Positions 20,101-31,665 of a DNA stretch of 32,253 nt are shown here, piece after piece. Source of the stretch: Isohypsibius dastychi (Eukaryota > Tardigrada > Eutardigrada > Parachela > Isohypsibiidae); NCBI GenBank assembly GCA_034696485.1, contig JAQIWT010000138.1, forward strand, positions 1 through 32,253. The letters run 5' to 3'. A model generated the notes under the pieces. That model had not been told where the DNA came from and did no database searches. It worked only from the letters and a program-made list of their open reading frames with translations. The position numbers were made by a program, and so were the translations under genes. The stretch's first letter is position 1. The number at the start of each line of letters is the position of its first letter.

Positions 20101-20194
20101 GAATGGATGTTTGACGCAAACGCAGAAAACACGCCGGGAAATTGTACGAAGCCTTTTTCGTGACGACCTCCGAAAGATTTATGAGAGCAAGTGA
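17183..20194 (+). CDS. Long-chain acyl-CoA synthetase, paralogue B (668 aa)
   Basis: Same enzyme family and nine-exon plan as paralogue A: 17183-17203, 17259-17387, 17441-17552, 17616-17885, 17946-18118, 18647-18805, 18938-19381, 19436-19711, 19772-20194. Exons 4-7 match A and C in length (270, 173, 159, 444). An amphipathic/hydrophobic N-terminus (AIKAWFVWLYRITSHAVLNLFG) should anchor it to a membrane. Motifs: FTSGTTGVPKAAM (258-270) with Ala replacing the usual Gly after the loop Lys, EGYGLTE at the exon 8 start, YTGDIG, IVDRKKHIFKLSQGEYVAPE, and GCLTQTQKTRR near the C-terminus, keeping the catalytic Lys. Intron 5 (18119-18646) is 528 bp, far longer than its counterparts. The gene appears intact. 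Confidence 0.92.
18119..18646 (+). other. Enlarged intron 5 of ACSL-B
   Basis: 528 bp against 63 bp in ACSL-A and 51 bp in ACSL-C at the same position. It is AT-rich and shows a GTAAGC donor and TATTTCAG acceptor. I see no terminal inverted repeats or conserved open frame, so the source of the extra sequence is unknown. Confidence 0.5.
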
Positions 20195-20669
20195 CCTGTA
20201 AGATAATTGTTCTTTGCTTGGTTTCAAAATGTTATCTGGTTTTATTATCTGCCATAACCGGTGCACGAAAATCTTATGAATATGATGCATGACCAAAACG
20301 TGCGGTCGTGTTTGTTAACAATTTTCGCTGAATTATTGCGACGTTTTCGGTGCAAAGGTTACTTTCATCTTATGCTGTGTTTTCTTTCTCAACTCGGCAG
20401 TCATTTTCTTGAATTAAGATTGAATGAAACAGATAAACCGACCCAAAAAAACAAAAACATTGAAATTACTTCAGGCTTTATTTAAACTACAGTTTGATTC
20501 CAAGATTCAAGGGACTTCTTTTTCTCTGTTTGTCCGCATTTGCTTAACTGCCGGATATCCATCTCCCGACAAGCAAGCATCCACACTTGGGTTTGGCTTA
20601 CTAGGAGCAGTTTTGGCTTTTGCATGATTTGTAACCTTCATTTCCGGTCGGACAACGGAATATTCCCAA
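20195..20669. other. Intergenic spacer between ACSL-B and ACSL-C
   Basis: 475 bp with no gene recognised. No AATAAA follows the ACSL-B stop within this spacer, so either a variant poly(A) signal is used or the transcript runs on towards ACSL-C. The ACSL-C promoter should also lie here. Confidence 0.45.
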
Positions 20670-23256
20670 ATGGCGATATCTGTAAAAAATGACCGTTTTA
20701 TAGCTAATATTTTTAATACTGTGTGGTTTCAGAACGATTTTTTCTCCAGTGTTAAAAAATGGATACTCGGGTTCTATCGCTTTGTCACAGGCATGCTTTT
20801 TGGTTTCCATTCCGCACATCCCGTTCCCGTCGAATCGTCGACGAATTGCCATGTTTCTCAAGTAAGCTCACATGATTTATTATTGCTTGGGCTTTTTTTC
20901 TACATTTTCAGTTTGAATCGTTCATTTCAGGATGGGGAGCTCATTTACAGGCGAACGCCGACGGAGGACGAAATCAATCACTTCTTCGAAATTCCGGACA
21001 ATCTGTTCAAAGTTTTGGAAATCGGAAAGACACGATCAGGTTACATTTCTCACAAATGAAAAAAAGAAGAATAAATGCCATATAACGGAATAATTGTTCT
21101 TTGATCATAGATAACGGAAACTGTCTGGGACATCGACCTGAAAAAGACCAGCCATATGTTTGGTTGAGTTATCAGGATGTGATTGATCGGTCGAAAGATT
21201 TTGGTGCCGGCCTTCTCGCTTTGGGAGCAACAAGTGACAGCGAATATTTAGTGGGAATATTTGCCAAAACTTGCCTCGAATGGACAATTGCCGAATATGG
21301 ATGTTTAGCATACGGATTGGTCACTGCGCCGTTTTATGATACTCTTGGATCTGAATCCTGCATTCACGCTGTCACCTTTCGTATGTACCATGATATCTCA
21401 AATGATTTTTTAAAATGAAATTTGCTCATATAGAAGAAGTTGAGATGATGGTATGCGGAGGCGAAACACAGGTGGACGCTCTATCTTTGGACGGACATTT
21501 TCCGCCATGTCTGAAAATTATTATCACAATTGAGACATTGAACGAGCCTCGGGTCGCAGATATTGGGAGAATGGGAGTTCGAGTTTACACAATGGAATAT
21601 GTTGAGGTCAATTATAATAAGCTTTATTAAATGAATTTTAAACTTTTGGTATTGCAGGAGCTCGGCCGTCGTAATCCAACTCCAATCCGCCTGGCATCTT
21701 CGGACTCTGTTGCCTCGCTTATTTTTACAAGTGGGACTACTGGTATTCCTAAAGCAGCAATGTTGACCCACCATAATTTCTTGACTGCGCTTAAAACGTG
21801 CCAGCAAGAGTTTTTGGTATGAAGAAAATTTGATAATCACCGAACCTCAAAAGACATTAAATCCTTATCAATCGCGTATTTTAAGCCGAAATAATAATAT
21901 TCATAATATTTGTAATACTGTTTCCACAAAAAGAATATTCTTTTTCGTATTGTTCGTTTTAAATTAGCGCTATCATGAAAGTTTTTATTATTTCAGCCAC
22001 GAACTTATTCGCCGGATGATATAATTCTTGGCTATCTCCCTCTGGCGCATATTATGGAGCGCCTTTGGGAGAAAATTATTTTGGTTAACGGTGGTCGAAT
22101 TGGATACTTATATGGGAATGTTATGAATCTGTTGACGGACAGCCAGGAACTCCGACCAACACACATGCTTTTCGTTCCACGCGTCATGGAAAAAATACGG
22201 TCGACAATCATGGCGAAATTTCGGAAAAACTTCTTTTTGTATTTACTCGGTCGAGTTGCTCTTGCGTGGAAATTTCATCAGATGGAAGCTGGCTATTATG
22301 AACCCGACACTTGGTGTGATAAACTGATATTCCGCAATATCCAAACGCTTCTCGGGGGAAGAATTCGGGGTGGTGGAGCCGGGTCGGCTTCCAGCGATGG
22401 GAAATTGATCAACTTCATGCGAAGCGTACTGAGCTGTTATGTACGTTATTGTTTTTATTCTGTAGTTTGGCTCAAAATAAAGACCATTTTTTTTGTAGAT
22501 CTTCGAGGGATACGGACTAACAGAGGCGTGTGGTGTTGTATCAAGTGTCAGATATGGTGACCTTTCGGCGGAGCATGTCGGCGAGCCGTGCGTTGGAGTT
22601 GATGTCAAATTCGAAGATGTTCCTGAACTGGGTTACAGTGCAGAAAATTCATGTGGAGAGATTTGTGTGCGATCAGAAATGGTTATGAAAGGCTATCGTC
22701 GGATGCCGGAGAAAACCGAAGAGGCTTTGAAAAACGGATGGCTGTATACCGGCGACATTGGCGTGTTTACTCCAGTATGTTGGTCAGTTCTGTGATAATC
22801 GTATTCCTGGTCGTTTAAATTTGTTTTGAACAGGAAGGAAAGCTGAAAATTATTGACCGGAAGAAGCACATCTTTAAATTGAGTCAAGGAGAATACATCG
22901 CACCGGAGCGCTTGGAATCGATTTATAGCAATTCGAAATATATTCTGAGCATATTCGTGGATGGAGACAGTCGATATCCATATCCGGTCGCCCTTGTTTG
23001 CCCGAATATTGCGGAATTCCCAGGCGACTCAATGGAGTACTCGGAAGAATTTATTACCGCGAAAATTCTCGAGGACCTGAAACAATTGGCTGATGATTCG
23101 AAACTAAAGCATTATGAAGTTCCGGGGCGGATTCATTTGGTGAAAGAGCCTTTTACGGTTGAGAATGGATGTTTGACGCAAACGCAGAAAACACGTCGGG
23201 AAATTGTGCGGAGCCGTTTTCGGGACGACCTGCGCAGTCTTTATAACAACAAATAA
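20670..23256 (+). CDS. Long-chain acyl-CoA synthetase, paralogue C (664 aa)
   Basis: Third ACSL, in tandem behind paralogue B. Exons: 20670-20681, 20733-20861, 20931-21039, 21111-21380, 21434-21606, 21658-21816, 21997-22440, 22499-22774, 22834-23256. Exons 2 and 4-9 are identical in length to those of B, showing a recent duplication. The N-terminus (SVKKWILGFYRFVTGMLFGF) is a likely membrane anchor. Motifs: FTSGTTGIPKAAM (254-266), again with Ala for Gly; EGYGLTE; YTGDIG; IDRKKHIFKLSQGEYIAPE; GCLTQTQKTRR. At the segment reading GGVTGSASSDG in B, C has GGAGSASSDG, losing a Thr that adenylating enzymes usually keep. The frame is intact throughout. Reaction as for the other paralogues; any difference in chain-length preference or location is unknown. 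Confidence 0.92.
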
Positions 23257-23827
23257 TCCGTGAGTACGTAATCTTTGTTATTACATTTTTCCATTTCCAT
23301 TCAATTTTCGCTTGCCTATTCAGAGAAAATTGACTAATAATATCACTGGAGTCGTCAGCTAAAAAAGTCAACCACGGCGGAGAACTATCATTTTCCAAAT
23401 AATTATCATTTTATTTTGTTTTATTATTTCAAATTTAATAATAATTCACAAAACTACTCGCACTCTTACGCCATTTAGGCCTAAAGAACTTGATTTATAT
23501 GAATCAATGAATACTGTCCTATTTTTGCTGATCAGTCACAATAATTCGGAATAACAAAACTAAGCTTGGTCTTGAGAACTTTCGCTTGTGCCAGTTTGTC
23601 GATTCAGCACGAAAGTACCTGGCCACATGCGTTCTACCCTGCTAATAAATCGCCCAGTCGTATTCGGTCCGCTGTTCGGCCTCTTCAATATCGATAATGT
23701 AGAAATGTTATTGTCCACTAGGCGAGAGCATCTTGCGAGGTCTGCCATAAATTCAACGGACCATTTTATTTGAAACGTTCCTTTAAATGTCCATCAAAAG
23801 TTTGTGGCGTATTAACCTTTCTCTGGA
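23257..23827. other. Intergenic region between ACSL-C and mannosidase II
   Basis: About 570 bp. AATAAA at 23644-23649 is a distant candidate poly(A) signal for ACSL-C. Overlapping 60-codon frames lie on both strands near 23560-23773; neither has splice context or a recognisable domain, so I leave them out. Confidence 0.45.
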
Positions 23828-26800
23828 ATGAGGATAATTGTCACCTCTGCCGGCAGACGCTGGTTCTATGTTCTGGCTGGTTTAGCGTTAATGTTGACAT
23901 CGGTTGCATTTGTTCGATTTAACGTCCAGACCAATCGGTATTCGGAAATTTATTTAATTGAACAACTGAGAAAATTGGAGGATGTGGATGGGTTACGAAA
24001 TGAAGTGGAGGAAGTTCGCCGGCCGAATGTACCGGGAGGATATGAACCTGATATTCGGACGGGATACTTTTCGAAACTGTTCTTGAAGAATAACATCGAA
24101 TACTGTCCAGCAACAAAACCTAATTCCGTGAAACCTGATTTTGACGTCAGCGAAATGTCGTCATCCTTAAGGTTTGATGATCTGGACTGGGATGGAGATG
24201 TTGGTGTCTGGGATGCCGAATTTGAGAAGAAATATCAAGAAGTACGTGTTACGAATTTTGCATTACGATTAATGAAAAAGTTCTATGTGAACCGCTTCAG
24301 TGAGTTGACCGAAATATTCATTCTGGAAATAGCTCCTTCAAAAACGAAATCAAATGTGTATCCATTTGTTTTCAATTTCATTTAATTCAAATAATTCAAA
24401 TAAAAAAATCAAACTAATTATCAAAATAATTCAAATTACTCATTAGATTGAATTTCAATAATTGAAGTAGAAATTGGGGCGTTACTGATGTAATTCATGT
24501 TTTGATTTTAGGATCAAAAACTCCACAACGGATCGGCGGCAAAAAATGGAATGCCCTTGAAAGTGTTTATTGTTCCCTTTTCTCATTCAGATCCGGTATG
24601 CTCCCAATCAAATAATTCTGAACTTTTTATTTGAATAGATTTTAATTGCAGGGTTGGTTAATGACGGTAGACGAATATTTCAAAACGTACACCAACAACA
24701 CTCTGAATTTGATGGTTGAAAACCTGCAGAACCGATCTGATATGACTTTTGTTTGGGCGGAAACGTCATTCTTTAAAATCTGGTGGGATGAGCTGGATGA
24801 GAAAAGAAGAGGCATTGTTAAATCATTTATCAAGAATAACCGGCTGGAAATTTTAAATGGAGGATATGTTATGCCAGATGAGGCCAACTGCCATTATTAC
24901 GCAATTGTCCATCAATATATTTACGGTCAGTGTTGAACAAAGCTTATACCAATATTTGCATGCGAATGTCGTTACACCGTAGCCAAAAAAACAAAAACAA
25001 AATATAAAAACGTGTTCAATTAACCTGAAAATAATCATCTGATTTAAAAACTAAATTTGTTTGAAAACAGTTTGAGTAGTTTTTTTGTAGGACATCAATG
25101 GCTTTTGAAAAACGTGGATTTTACACCGAAACACGGTTTCAGTATTGATCCATTTGGTTATTCGTCCACCATGCCTTATATTCTAAAGAATCTGGGATTC
25201 GATTCGTTGTACATCCAAAGAATACATTATATCGTTCGGAAAAAATTGATGGAGGCCCAAGCATCACAGTTTAACTGGATTCAGCCCTGGGATTCAGAGA
25301 ATTCGGATGCAATGTTTTCATACATGAGTCACGCCACTCTGTGAGTTGCAACTAAAATTATAAACTATACTAAAATTCTGAACGTAATAAATAATATTTT
25401 GAGTGTCTAAAAGCAGCGATTAATTGTTTCGCCATTGCTGTTTTCACAGACAATACTACTACGTTCATTAAATATTTTTCAGTTAATCAGTACAAAGAAA
25501 TATTGTACAAAAAAAAACTGTGGAAATATCAAATATTTAAAAATTTGAATATTTGTCATTTTGTTACAATTTTTGTTAATAACATATCTTTGATTTTCAG
25601 GTATGATGTGAAGCATACATGTGGAGTGAACACGAATATCTGTATTAATTATGACATCCAATTTGAGGAAGAAAGAATCATCGAAAAAGCCGCCGAAGAT
25701 TTGCTAAGTCAATTCAAGAAGACTGTTTTCATGTACCCACACAACGCAATGTTATTCCCTCTCGGCATGGACTTCCGGTGGAACAACCAATACGAATGGG
25801 ACGCCAAATATAAATTGTTCAAGTCGGTTATGGAATATCTGAATAAAAACAAAGCCAAAGATGTACAAGTTCAGTTTGGAACGTATAAGGATTATTATGA
25901 CGAGGTGTTCAAGCGAATGGGAACTCCAGACAAATGGAAAAACCTGCCAAATATCGCCGGCGACTTTTTCCCCTACGCCGATAAAACCGAGGAATATTGG
26001 ACTGGATATTTTACTTCACATCCTTTCCAAAAATCTTTGGATAGAGATTTGGAAAACCACTTACGAGTTGCAGAGCTTCTTTATGTTATCGCTCATTTAA
26101 AGGTAAATTTCACGGAATAGATTTAACATTACTGCACAAATTCATTGAAGAATAGATATGTCACCAAAAAGAATTTGATTTTCGAAATAAAATAATATGG
26201 ATTACCATTTTATTTCTCTCTATTTTGTCACTCCCTACGGATCCGGAATTCAAATCTAAATATTTTTTGATTTCAGTCCTACAAGCTGGATGCGGCGTCG
26301 TTATTTCCATCATTCGAAGCGGCAGCAAAAGCACTCGGTTTATTCCAACATCATGATGCCATAACGGGGACTTCCAAACTTGCCGTAATGGATGACTATG
26401 AAAAGCGATTATTTTTCGGACTCGAAGATATGTACGCCGTTATCCAACATATCACAACTTCCATTTTTTGGCCGGACGATATTCATCACGAATCTCTGTC
26501 TATTTACAACAGAAGATCCGGACATAGCTCCAGTCTTTCATCCAGAGTATGTACTGTGTTCATCATGACACCACGAGTTATGATTTTTCATATTTTTATA
26601 TTTCTGTGTTTCATATTTTATGCTTTGTTTTTCGTTTGAATTTATTTTTTTCACAGGAAATTCTGAGTCTGACCAGAAATGGCCGGCAAATTTCCAGGCG
26701 GTTAGTTTTATTTAACTCGCTTGCCTCATCACGCACATCGGCTGTCGACTTATTCGTGAACTCCGAAAATCTGATAGTCGAAGACAGCAATGGAGATCCG

Positions 26801-28194
26801 GTGAAATATCAAACCAGCGCCTGTTTCGATTCAAAAACGCAGGAAGCCGAGATACTCGCAAATTGTACCAGAGTGACCTTTCTAATAGAATTCACCAGTG
26901 TCCAGTTTCGTACTTTTATCATTCGACCAGTCAGCTCCATTAAAGCAGAACAAAGCGGCCGGACTATATCGAAAATGAGGAATAATACGATGTCGGATTG
27001 GAGGATCGACATTCCTATTGTACTTGCCAACAACAAACTTACCGCGAAATTTTCACCGACTTCCGGTCTTCTGGAAAGTATGGCGGAAGATGGGTTCCCG
27101 GAGCGTTCTGTTCGGCTCGAATGGAAAAGATATGAAACGAGGAGAAGTGGCGCTTATTTATTCTGGCCAAACGGAGTCGCGGATTTAGCGCCGTACCCGC
27201 ACGAAATTGTCCTAATCGAAGGACCATTATTCTCCGAAATCCGTGTGAAAATCACTACTGACGACCCAAGTAAATTTTATCCACGAAATTGAACAACTTG
27301 AATACAGAGTTTTTTTTTACAGTTTTAACTTCCGTTGCCCGAATTTTTCATTCGAAAGCCGACTTGGACAACTCTCTTCACCTGGAAAGCACGCACAATT
27401 TAATCGGTCTTTCAAACGTCGAGCTGGTCATGCGTTTTACAACTGATCTCAAAAACAACTTTACATTCTTTACCGATTCGAATGGTTTCCAAATGGTGCG
27501 CCGGAAAGCCTCTCAATCGCTCCCGATGCAAGCCAACTATTTCCCCGCGACCTCGATGGCGTTCCTCCAAGATCAACATTCCAGATTCACCATCCACATG
27601 ACTCAGGCTCACGGCGTTGGTCACATGGACGTTGGTCAGTTGGAAATTATGATCGATCGCACTTTAAATCAAGACGACTCTCGCGGTGTTGAGGAAGCGT
27701 TGAAAGACATAAAATCAGTAAGAACCACGACAAGGATCCAGCTTGAAAATCGGGGATTTTGTAGAAGTTGCAAAAACAGTGATCCAACAAGCGATGCCAA
27801 TGCGGTGAATTTGGAGCTGAATTATCCCGTGGTCGTTTTTACGAGTTGGCTGGTTGAAAATGAAACCATTTCCGGAAAGGTGGAGAAGAACCTACTTCCG
27901 CCACTTCCGTGTGAAAATCACTTGGTGATGATGAAACCGGTGAACTACGAAGTGGGAAGCCCGATCGGCGTGATTCTGCATAGATTTGGAGCCGAGAACT
28001 GCTCTGAGAAAGGTCACAAGAAAAACTGCGCTCAAAGTGACCAGCTTTCAGTTCCAGATTTCACGGGACTCCAGAAATTAGTCGGTTATAATTTAACGAC
28101 GTTGAATTTTGTCGAGAATTCTAAAATGCAAGTTGGAACAGATATGTTGGCACTAAAAGCAAAGAAACTTGTTGCTTTTAAGATTAATCTGTGA
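23828..28194 (+). CDS. Golgi alpha-mannosidase II, glycoside hydrolase family 38 (1092 aa)
   Basis: Removes the alpha-1,3 and alpha-1,6 mannoses from GlcNAcMan5GlcNAc2 in the medial Golgi, committing N-glycans to complex or paucimannose forms. Eight exons: 23828-24241, 24512-24595, 24652-24925, 25091-25340, 25601-26102, 26277-26546, 26657-27269, 27323-28194. The length is close to Drosophila Golgi mannosidase II. A single N-terminal anchor (about residues 13-30) makes it a type II membrane protein. Active-site motifs are present: HSDPGW (His163, Asp165, zinc ligands), IDPFGYSS with the nucleophile Asp near 277, GDFFPYADK with the probable acid/base Asp near 468, and GLFQHHDAITGT with zinc-binding His/Asp. 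The residue two before the zinc His is Phe where many animal enzymes have His. The C-terminal beta domain is complete. Lysosomal mannosidase is unlikely given the anchor and motif set. Confidence 0.93.
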
Positions 28195-28420
28195 TTGTTG
28201 CTCATGGTTTGGTTGTTGGTAAGAAAAAGAATATTTCAATTAAAATAAGCAAAATGGTGACGCTTGAGTTGGTTTATCTTCCTTGCGCAACTTTCGCGAG
28301 AAAGTTGTGTGACAATTCATAATTTAATCACGATTAGATGCACAGAAATAATTCCACCTCCAGCTCAGTCAAAATCGAAACAAAGATGCTATCACAATTT
28401 TTTCTTCCAAAAAACCAGAA

Positions 28421-29598
28421 TCAGTCGAGATCAACCTGACCTTGTTTTCTAGTTTTCAATCCCAATTTGTTGATGTCTTTCAAAGAAAACGTGCCGGATC
28501 CGCGTGGCGCCGGTGATGCTTGCGATGTATGCGGTTTCCATCCGATCATGAATAAAACCTGAAAAGTCGCCGGAACCGTTCCATCTGCGTTCCCATAAAT
28601 TTCTTTATAAATCGACGCCGCAGCCAAAAGTGTATCACGATGGAGCATCTTCCTCGACCAAGCGGCATTATTTTCACCCATTCCTTTCAAATCCCACATG
28701 AGCTCAAATATCGTCGGATAAGAAATCACAATTTCGTCGACGTCGATCGTTAGAAGATTGAAACCAGCACGACCGAGGAGATTTCCAAGATCGCGATTGC
28801 TTGTAAACGGCGAGATATGTGGAGCAAATCCGCCTTCTCGCTCAGTTTCCGCCAGCTGAATACTGCACCGGAGTTCGAATAAACTTTCGCCGCCAACCAT
28901 TGCACCGATGAAACATCCATCCGGTTTCAAGATATCATGGATGTTTCGGAATAATCCGGGGAGGTTGTTGACCCAGTGAAGGCTCATGCTAGAAAAAACC
29001 AAGTCTAGAGAATTCGGCTCAAACGGAAGTGCTTCCTCTTCGTCCGCATGGATCTTGGTCACTTCGACTTCCGGGCTGGGCTGAGATCTTTCCAAGCACT
29101 CTGAGAAAACAGAAATCGGTTCAATGTTCTGTTCTGACACGCAAACGAAAGTTTACCTTTGGAAAGCTCGATGGCATTTAGTTTTCCAACCATATCGGAA
29201 TAAAGATGTGGTGCAACAAAACCGCGGTTACTTCCGATTTCCAGGGCATTTTCGAATTTCCGGCTGACATCTTTTATTCGATCCGCAACGCGATATCCAA
29301 TTTCAGATCGAAGGTAATCGTAAACGGCAACATCTGGCTGAAGAGCTGCACGATCTCGCTGCATTGCTTTGGCTTTTCTGTCAAAAACATTCATGACAGT
29401 TTCTGGTCGAGCACCTCCTTTGGAGCACAGAGCGTTCCTCGTCGAAAAGTTTCTTCTGGATAAACAGGAAGCCACCAACAATGTGGGGTTAATTGCATTT
29501 GAAAATGAGAAATCATCCCAGCTAGAGCATCTGTTGCTCCAGAATAGTTTGATGGAGGTGCACCTTTTCGGAAATATCACAACACTGGTTTGAAGCAT
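28421..29598 (-). CDS. NDUFAF5: NDUFAF5, complex I assembly factor (arginine hydroxylase)
   Basis: Mitochondrial assembly factor with a methyltransferase fold that hydroxylates an arginine of complex I subunit NDUFS7 early in assembly. Two exons, 29598-29157 and 29100-28421, are joined in phase 1 and give 373 residues (human 345). The first 55 residues are rich in Arg, Ser and Phe and poor in acidic residues, consistent with a matrix-targeting sequence. [17 protein letters not shown] (69-85) is the family's entry motif, and [10 protein letters not shown] (118-127) is the S-adenosylmethionine-binding loop. Downstream are [41 protein letters not shown] and [21 protein letters not shown], all diagnostic of NDUFAF5 over generic methyltransferases. 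It lies tail-to-tail with mannosidase II and head-to-head with XPA. Confidence 0.94.
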
Positions 29599-29962
29599 GG
29601 CTTATACCAAGAATAAGACCAGACTTCAGCTAAAACGATTACGGAAACAAGGTCAGAGCATCCACTGGTTCTGATTCCGAACAAAGGACTGAGGGAATCG
29701 GGAAACAAGGAACTGCAGGAAGAAAGAAAATATCACAATAAAGAACCAAAACACCAACAAAACGGGCATGCGGGCACCGATACGCGCGATGACGCGGGGC
29801 CGCTGTGTGTGTGGCTGACAAGAAAATCGGATTTCTGCTCGTTTTTCCCCAACACAACACAAGCAATTTATTTTGTCCTTGTCCTTTCGTTTTACCTTTT
29901 TACTACCGATTGATTTCGTCCGGAATAACTTTGCTCATAGATCTCGGGCCGATCTTGCTAAC
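29599..29962. promoter_or_regulatory. Compact divergent promoter region, NDUFAF5 / XPA
   Basis: Only 364 bp separate the two divergent start codons, so the genes probably share a bidirectional promoter. The centre (about 29760-29815) is distinctly GC-rich with several CpG dinucleotides, unlike the flanks. No TATA box is seen. Confidence 0.5.
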
Positions 29963-30967
29963 ATGACGGCGGAAACTGAAGCTGAGCTGGAATGGTTGGA
30001 GAACATGGCAGGCGAATTTGACGAAGATTTTGGGGAACAAGAAAGCAGCCAAACCGAAGCGGACAAGGATAAAAGAGTGGAGCAATATGTAGAAACTGCT
30101 TCTGAAGAGCAAGAGTCTGAAAGCACCGATCCTAACGATGGAACATCTATCGAAGTTGGCCCTTCGTGAGTTTGAAAATCTCAGATAAAGCAACATTAGT
30201 TGTTGCAATTTGTTTCTGTTTCAGATTTTCCGGCGGTGGCGGATTTTGCTCTGATGGGACTTCCCTTGTGTGTGATGAGTGCGAGAAAAGTTTTGAAGAA
30301 TCTTGGCTGAAAAAGCATTTTGATTGTAATACATGTGATGAATGCAGGTACGGTAGTACATGGGCAGACTTCCGGGATCTCGCTACTTTTGTTCATTTTC
30401 GGATTTATAGAGATAAAGATGGAAAGCATGGACTTGTGACGAAAACTGACGCATGCAACGAATATCTTTTGCGTGATGAGGATTTTTTCAGTCGTCAGCC
30501 TCCTTTAAAATTCATCTCAAAAAAGAATCCACATAACGCAAACTGGGGAATCATGAAGCTTTTTCTGCGAAGTCAGGTACGATCGATGAGAATTGGAAAT
30601 TTTAGTGATGGTGTATTCTGAATATACTCGATTTCTTAAGGTGGAAGACAGAGCTCTGGAAGTATGGGGTTCTGAAGAGGCACTGGAAGCAGAGATGGAG
30701 AAACGGGAGGACAAGAAGGCTAAGAGCAAGAAGAGGACTTTCGACAAAATGATCAAAGGTAAAGCTTGAAATTCATAAAACCGGAAATGGAATGGAAACA
30801 CGACATTGATTTTAGAGCTGAGGATGAATGCCAGAAGTTCGCTGAAGGCTCCGGTTAAAGCTTCTCATCAACACGAGTTTGGCGAGGAAAGCTACGATGA
30901 CGAGGAGGATGTGTATCGCAAGAAATGTAAAACGTGTGAACATGTTAGCGAGTACGAAAAAATGTGA
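29963..30967 (+). CDS. XPA: XPA, nucleotide excision repair damage-verification protein
   Basis: Scaffold of the nucleotide excision repair pre-incision complex, binding damaged DNA, RPA, TFIIH and ERCC1. Five exons, 29963-30165, 30225-30347, 30411-30576, 30641-30758 and 30816-30967, give 253 residues (human 273). An acidic N-terminus (about 65 residues) precedes a short Gly-rich stretch (FSGGGGF), as in vertebrate XPA before its zinc finger. The zinc finger is Cys84-x2-Cys87-x17-Cys105-x2-Cys108, exactly the family spacing. The DNA-binding core follows: LVTKTDACNEYLLRDED, QPPLKFISKKNPHNANWG, MKLFLRSQVEDRALEVWGS. The C-terminal TFIIH-binding part ends with HQHEFG and a CKTC...YEKM motif. Exon 2 ends in the codon after the last zinc Cys. 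All key residues are present, so the gene looks functional. Confidence 0.95.
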
Positions 30968-31239
30968 CAGGCCGGAAGTCTTGAGACTTCACTGAATTGT
31001 GATCTCGATATTTTTTCGTATTTTATCCAGTGGTTTCGGACAGTTCCATGTTATCAAGTAGCTAGTTCTCACTATAACATGTAGTATGGTTCTTTCACAG
31101 AAAAAGAAAGCCAGACAATCTTCATGATCTTTTCTTAAACAAGATAGCAAAAGAGATGTCGATTGAGTGAAATATTTGGATTCCTTAGTTGCACTCACGC
31201 CAGCATTGTTCGACAACTAGAATGGAAGGCACGAGTTTA

Positions 31240-31665
31240 TTATTCTTCTAGAGGCGGGACATCATCCACGCTCATTTCGACTTCCGGTTCATTCACAGGT
31301 AGAGGTGCTCTCTGATCCAACAACCTGAGCTTGTACAAAGATTCTCTTTCACCGAACACCATGAACGAAGGCCTGAAATCCAGCGATTCGATGGTCCGAT
31401 TTTCAAATTCAGCTTCCGGTCGTATATCCTTCAGCTTGACAGTCATGTGAACGAAGCAAAATAACACAATTCCGGCGCTGAGGAGTGTTTCCAGCCAAAT
31501 ATCCAAAGGTAGCTGTGGTTCCTGCGCTGCAGTTTCCACGTTGCCCGCCTCTCGGACCTGCCTGTTAATTCGCTGGAATGAACGGTGCTGTGCCGCAGAA
31601 ATGGCGGAATGCAGAAGAGCGGATATTCCAACGATAAACGTTAGGCGGTACATCCATACTGACAT
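31240..31665 (-). CDS. EMC5: ER membrane protein complex subunit 5 / membrane magnesium transporter 1
   Basis: EMC5 (MMGT1) is a core transmembrane subunit of the ER membrane protein complex, which inserts tail-anchored and multi-pass proteins. A single exon gives 141 residues from the Met at 31665, against 131 in human; an in-frame Met lies 16 codons upstream at 31713, but the chosen start aligns with the family. The first membrane helix ends with the hallmark HSAISAAQHRSF, and a second helix follows (about residues 57-75, LLSAGIVLFCFVHM). After it come LKDIRPEAEFENRTIESLDFRPSFMVF, matching the family's cytosolic motif. The acidic C-terminal tail is somewhat longer than usual. A minus-strand AATAAA overlaps the stop codon (31241-31236), so the 3' UTR may be very short. 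Confidence 0.9.
   Translation of the reverse strand: MSVWMYRLTFIVGISALLHSAISAAQHRSFQRINRQVREAGNVETAAQEPQLPLDIWLETLLSAGIVLFCFVHMTVKLKDIRPEAEFENRTIESLDFRPSFMVFGERESLYKLRLLDQRAPLPVNEPEVEMSVDDVPPLEE

Noticed and set aside
8649-23256. A metabolic gene cluster or operon uniting ACSL and BCKDHB genes
   Set aside because: The genes lie on both strands with a zinc-finger gene between them; the three ACSLs are explained by duplication.
23560-23773. Antiparallel frames of about 60 codons upstream of mannosidase II
   Set aside because: Overlapping on opposite strands, no homology I recognise and no splice sites; not enough to call a gene or relic.
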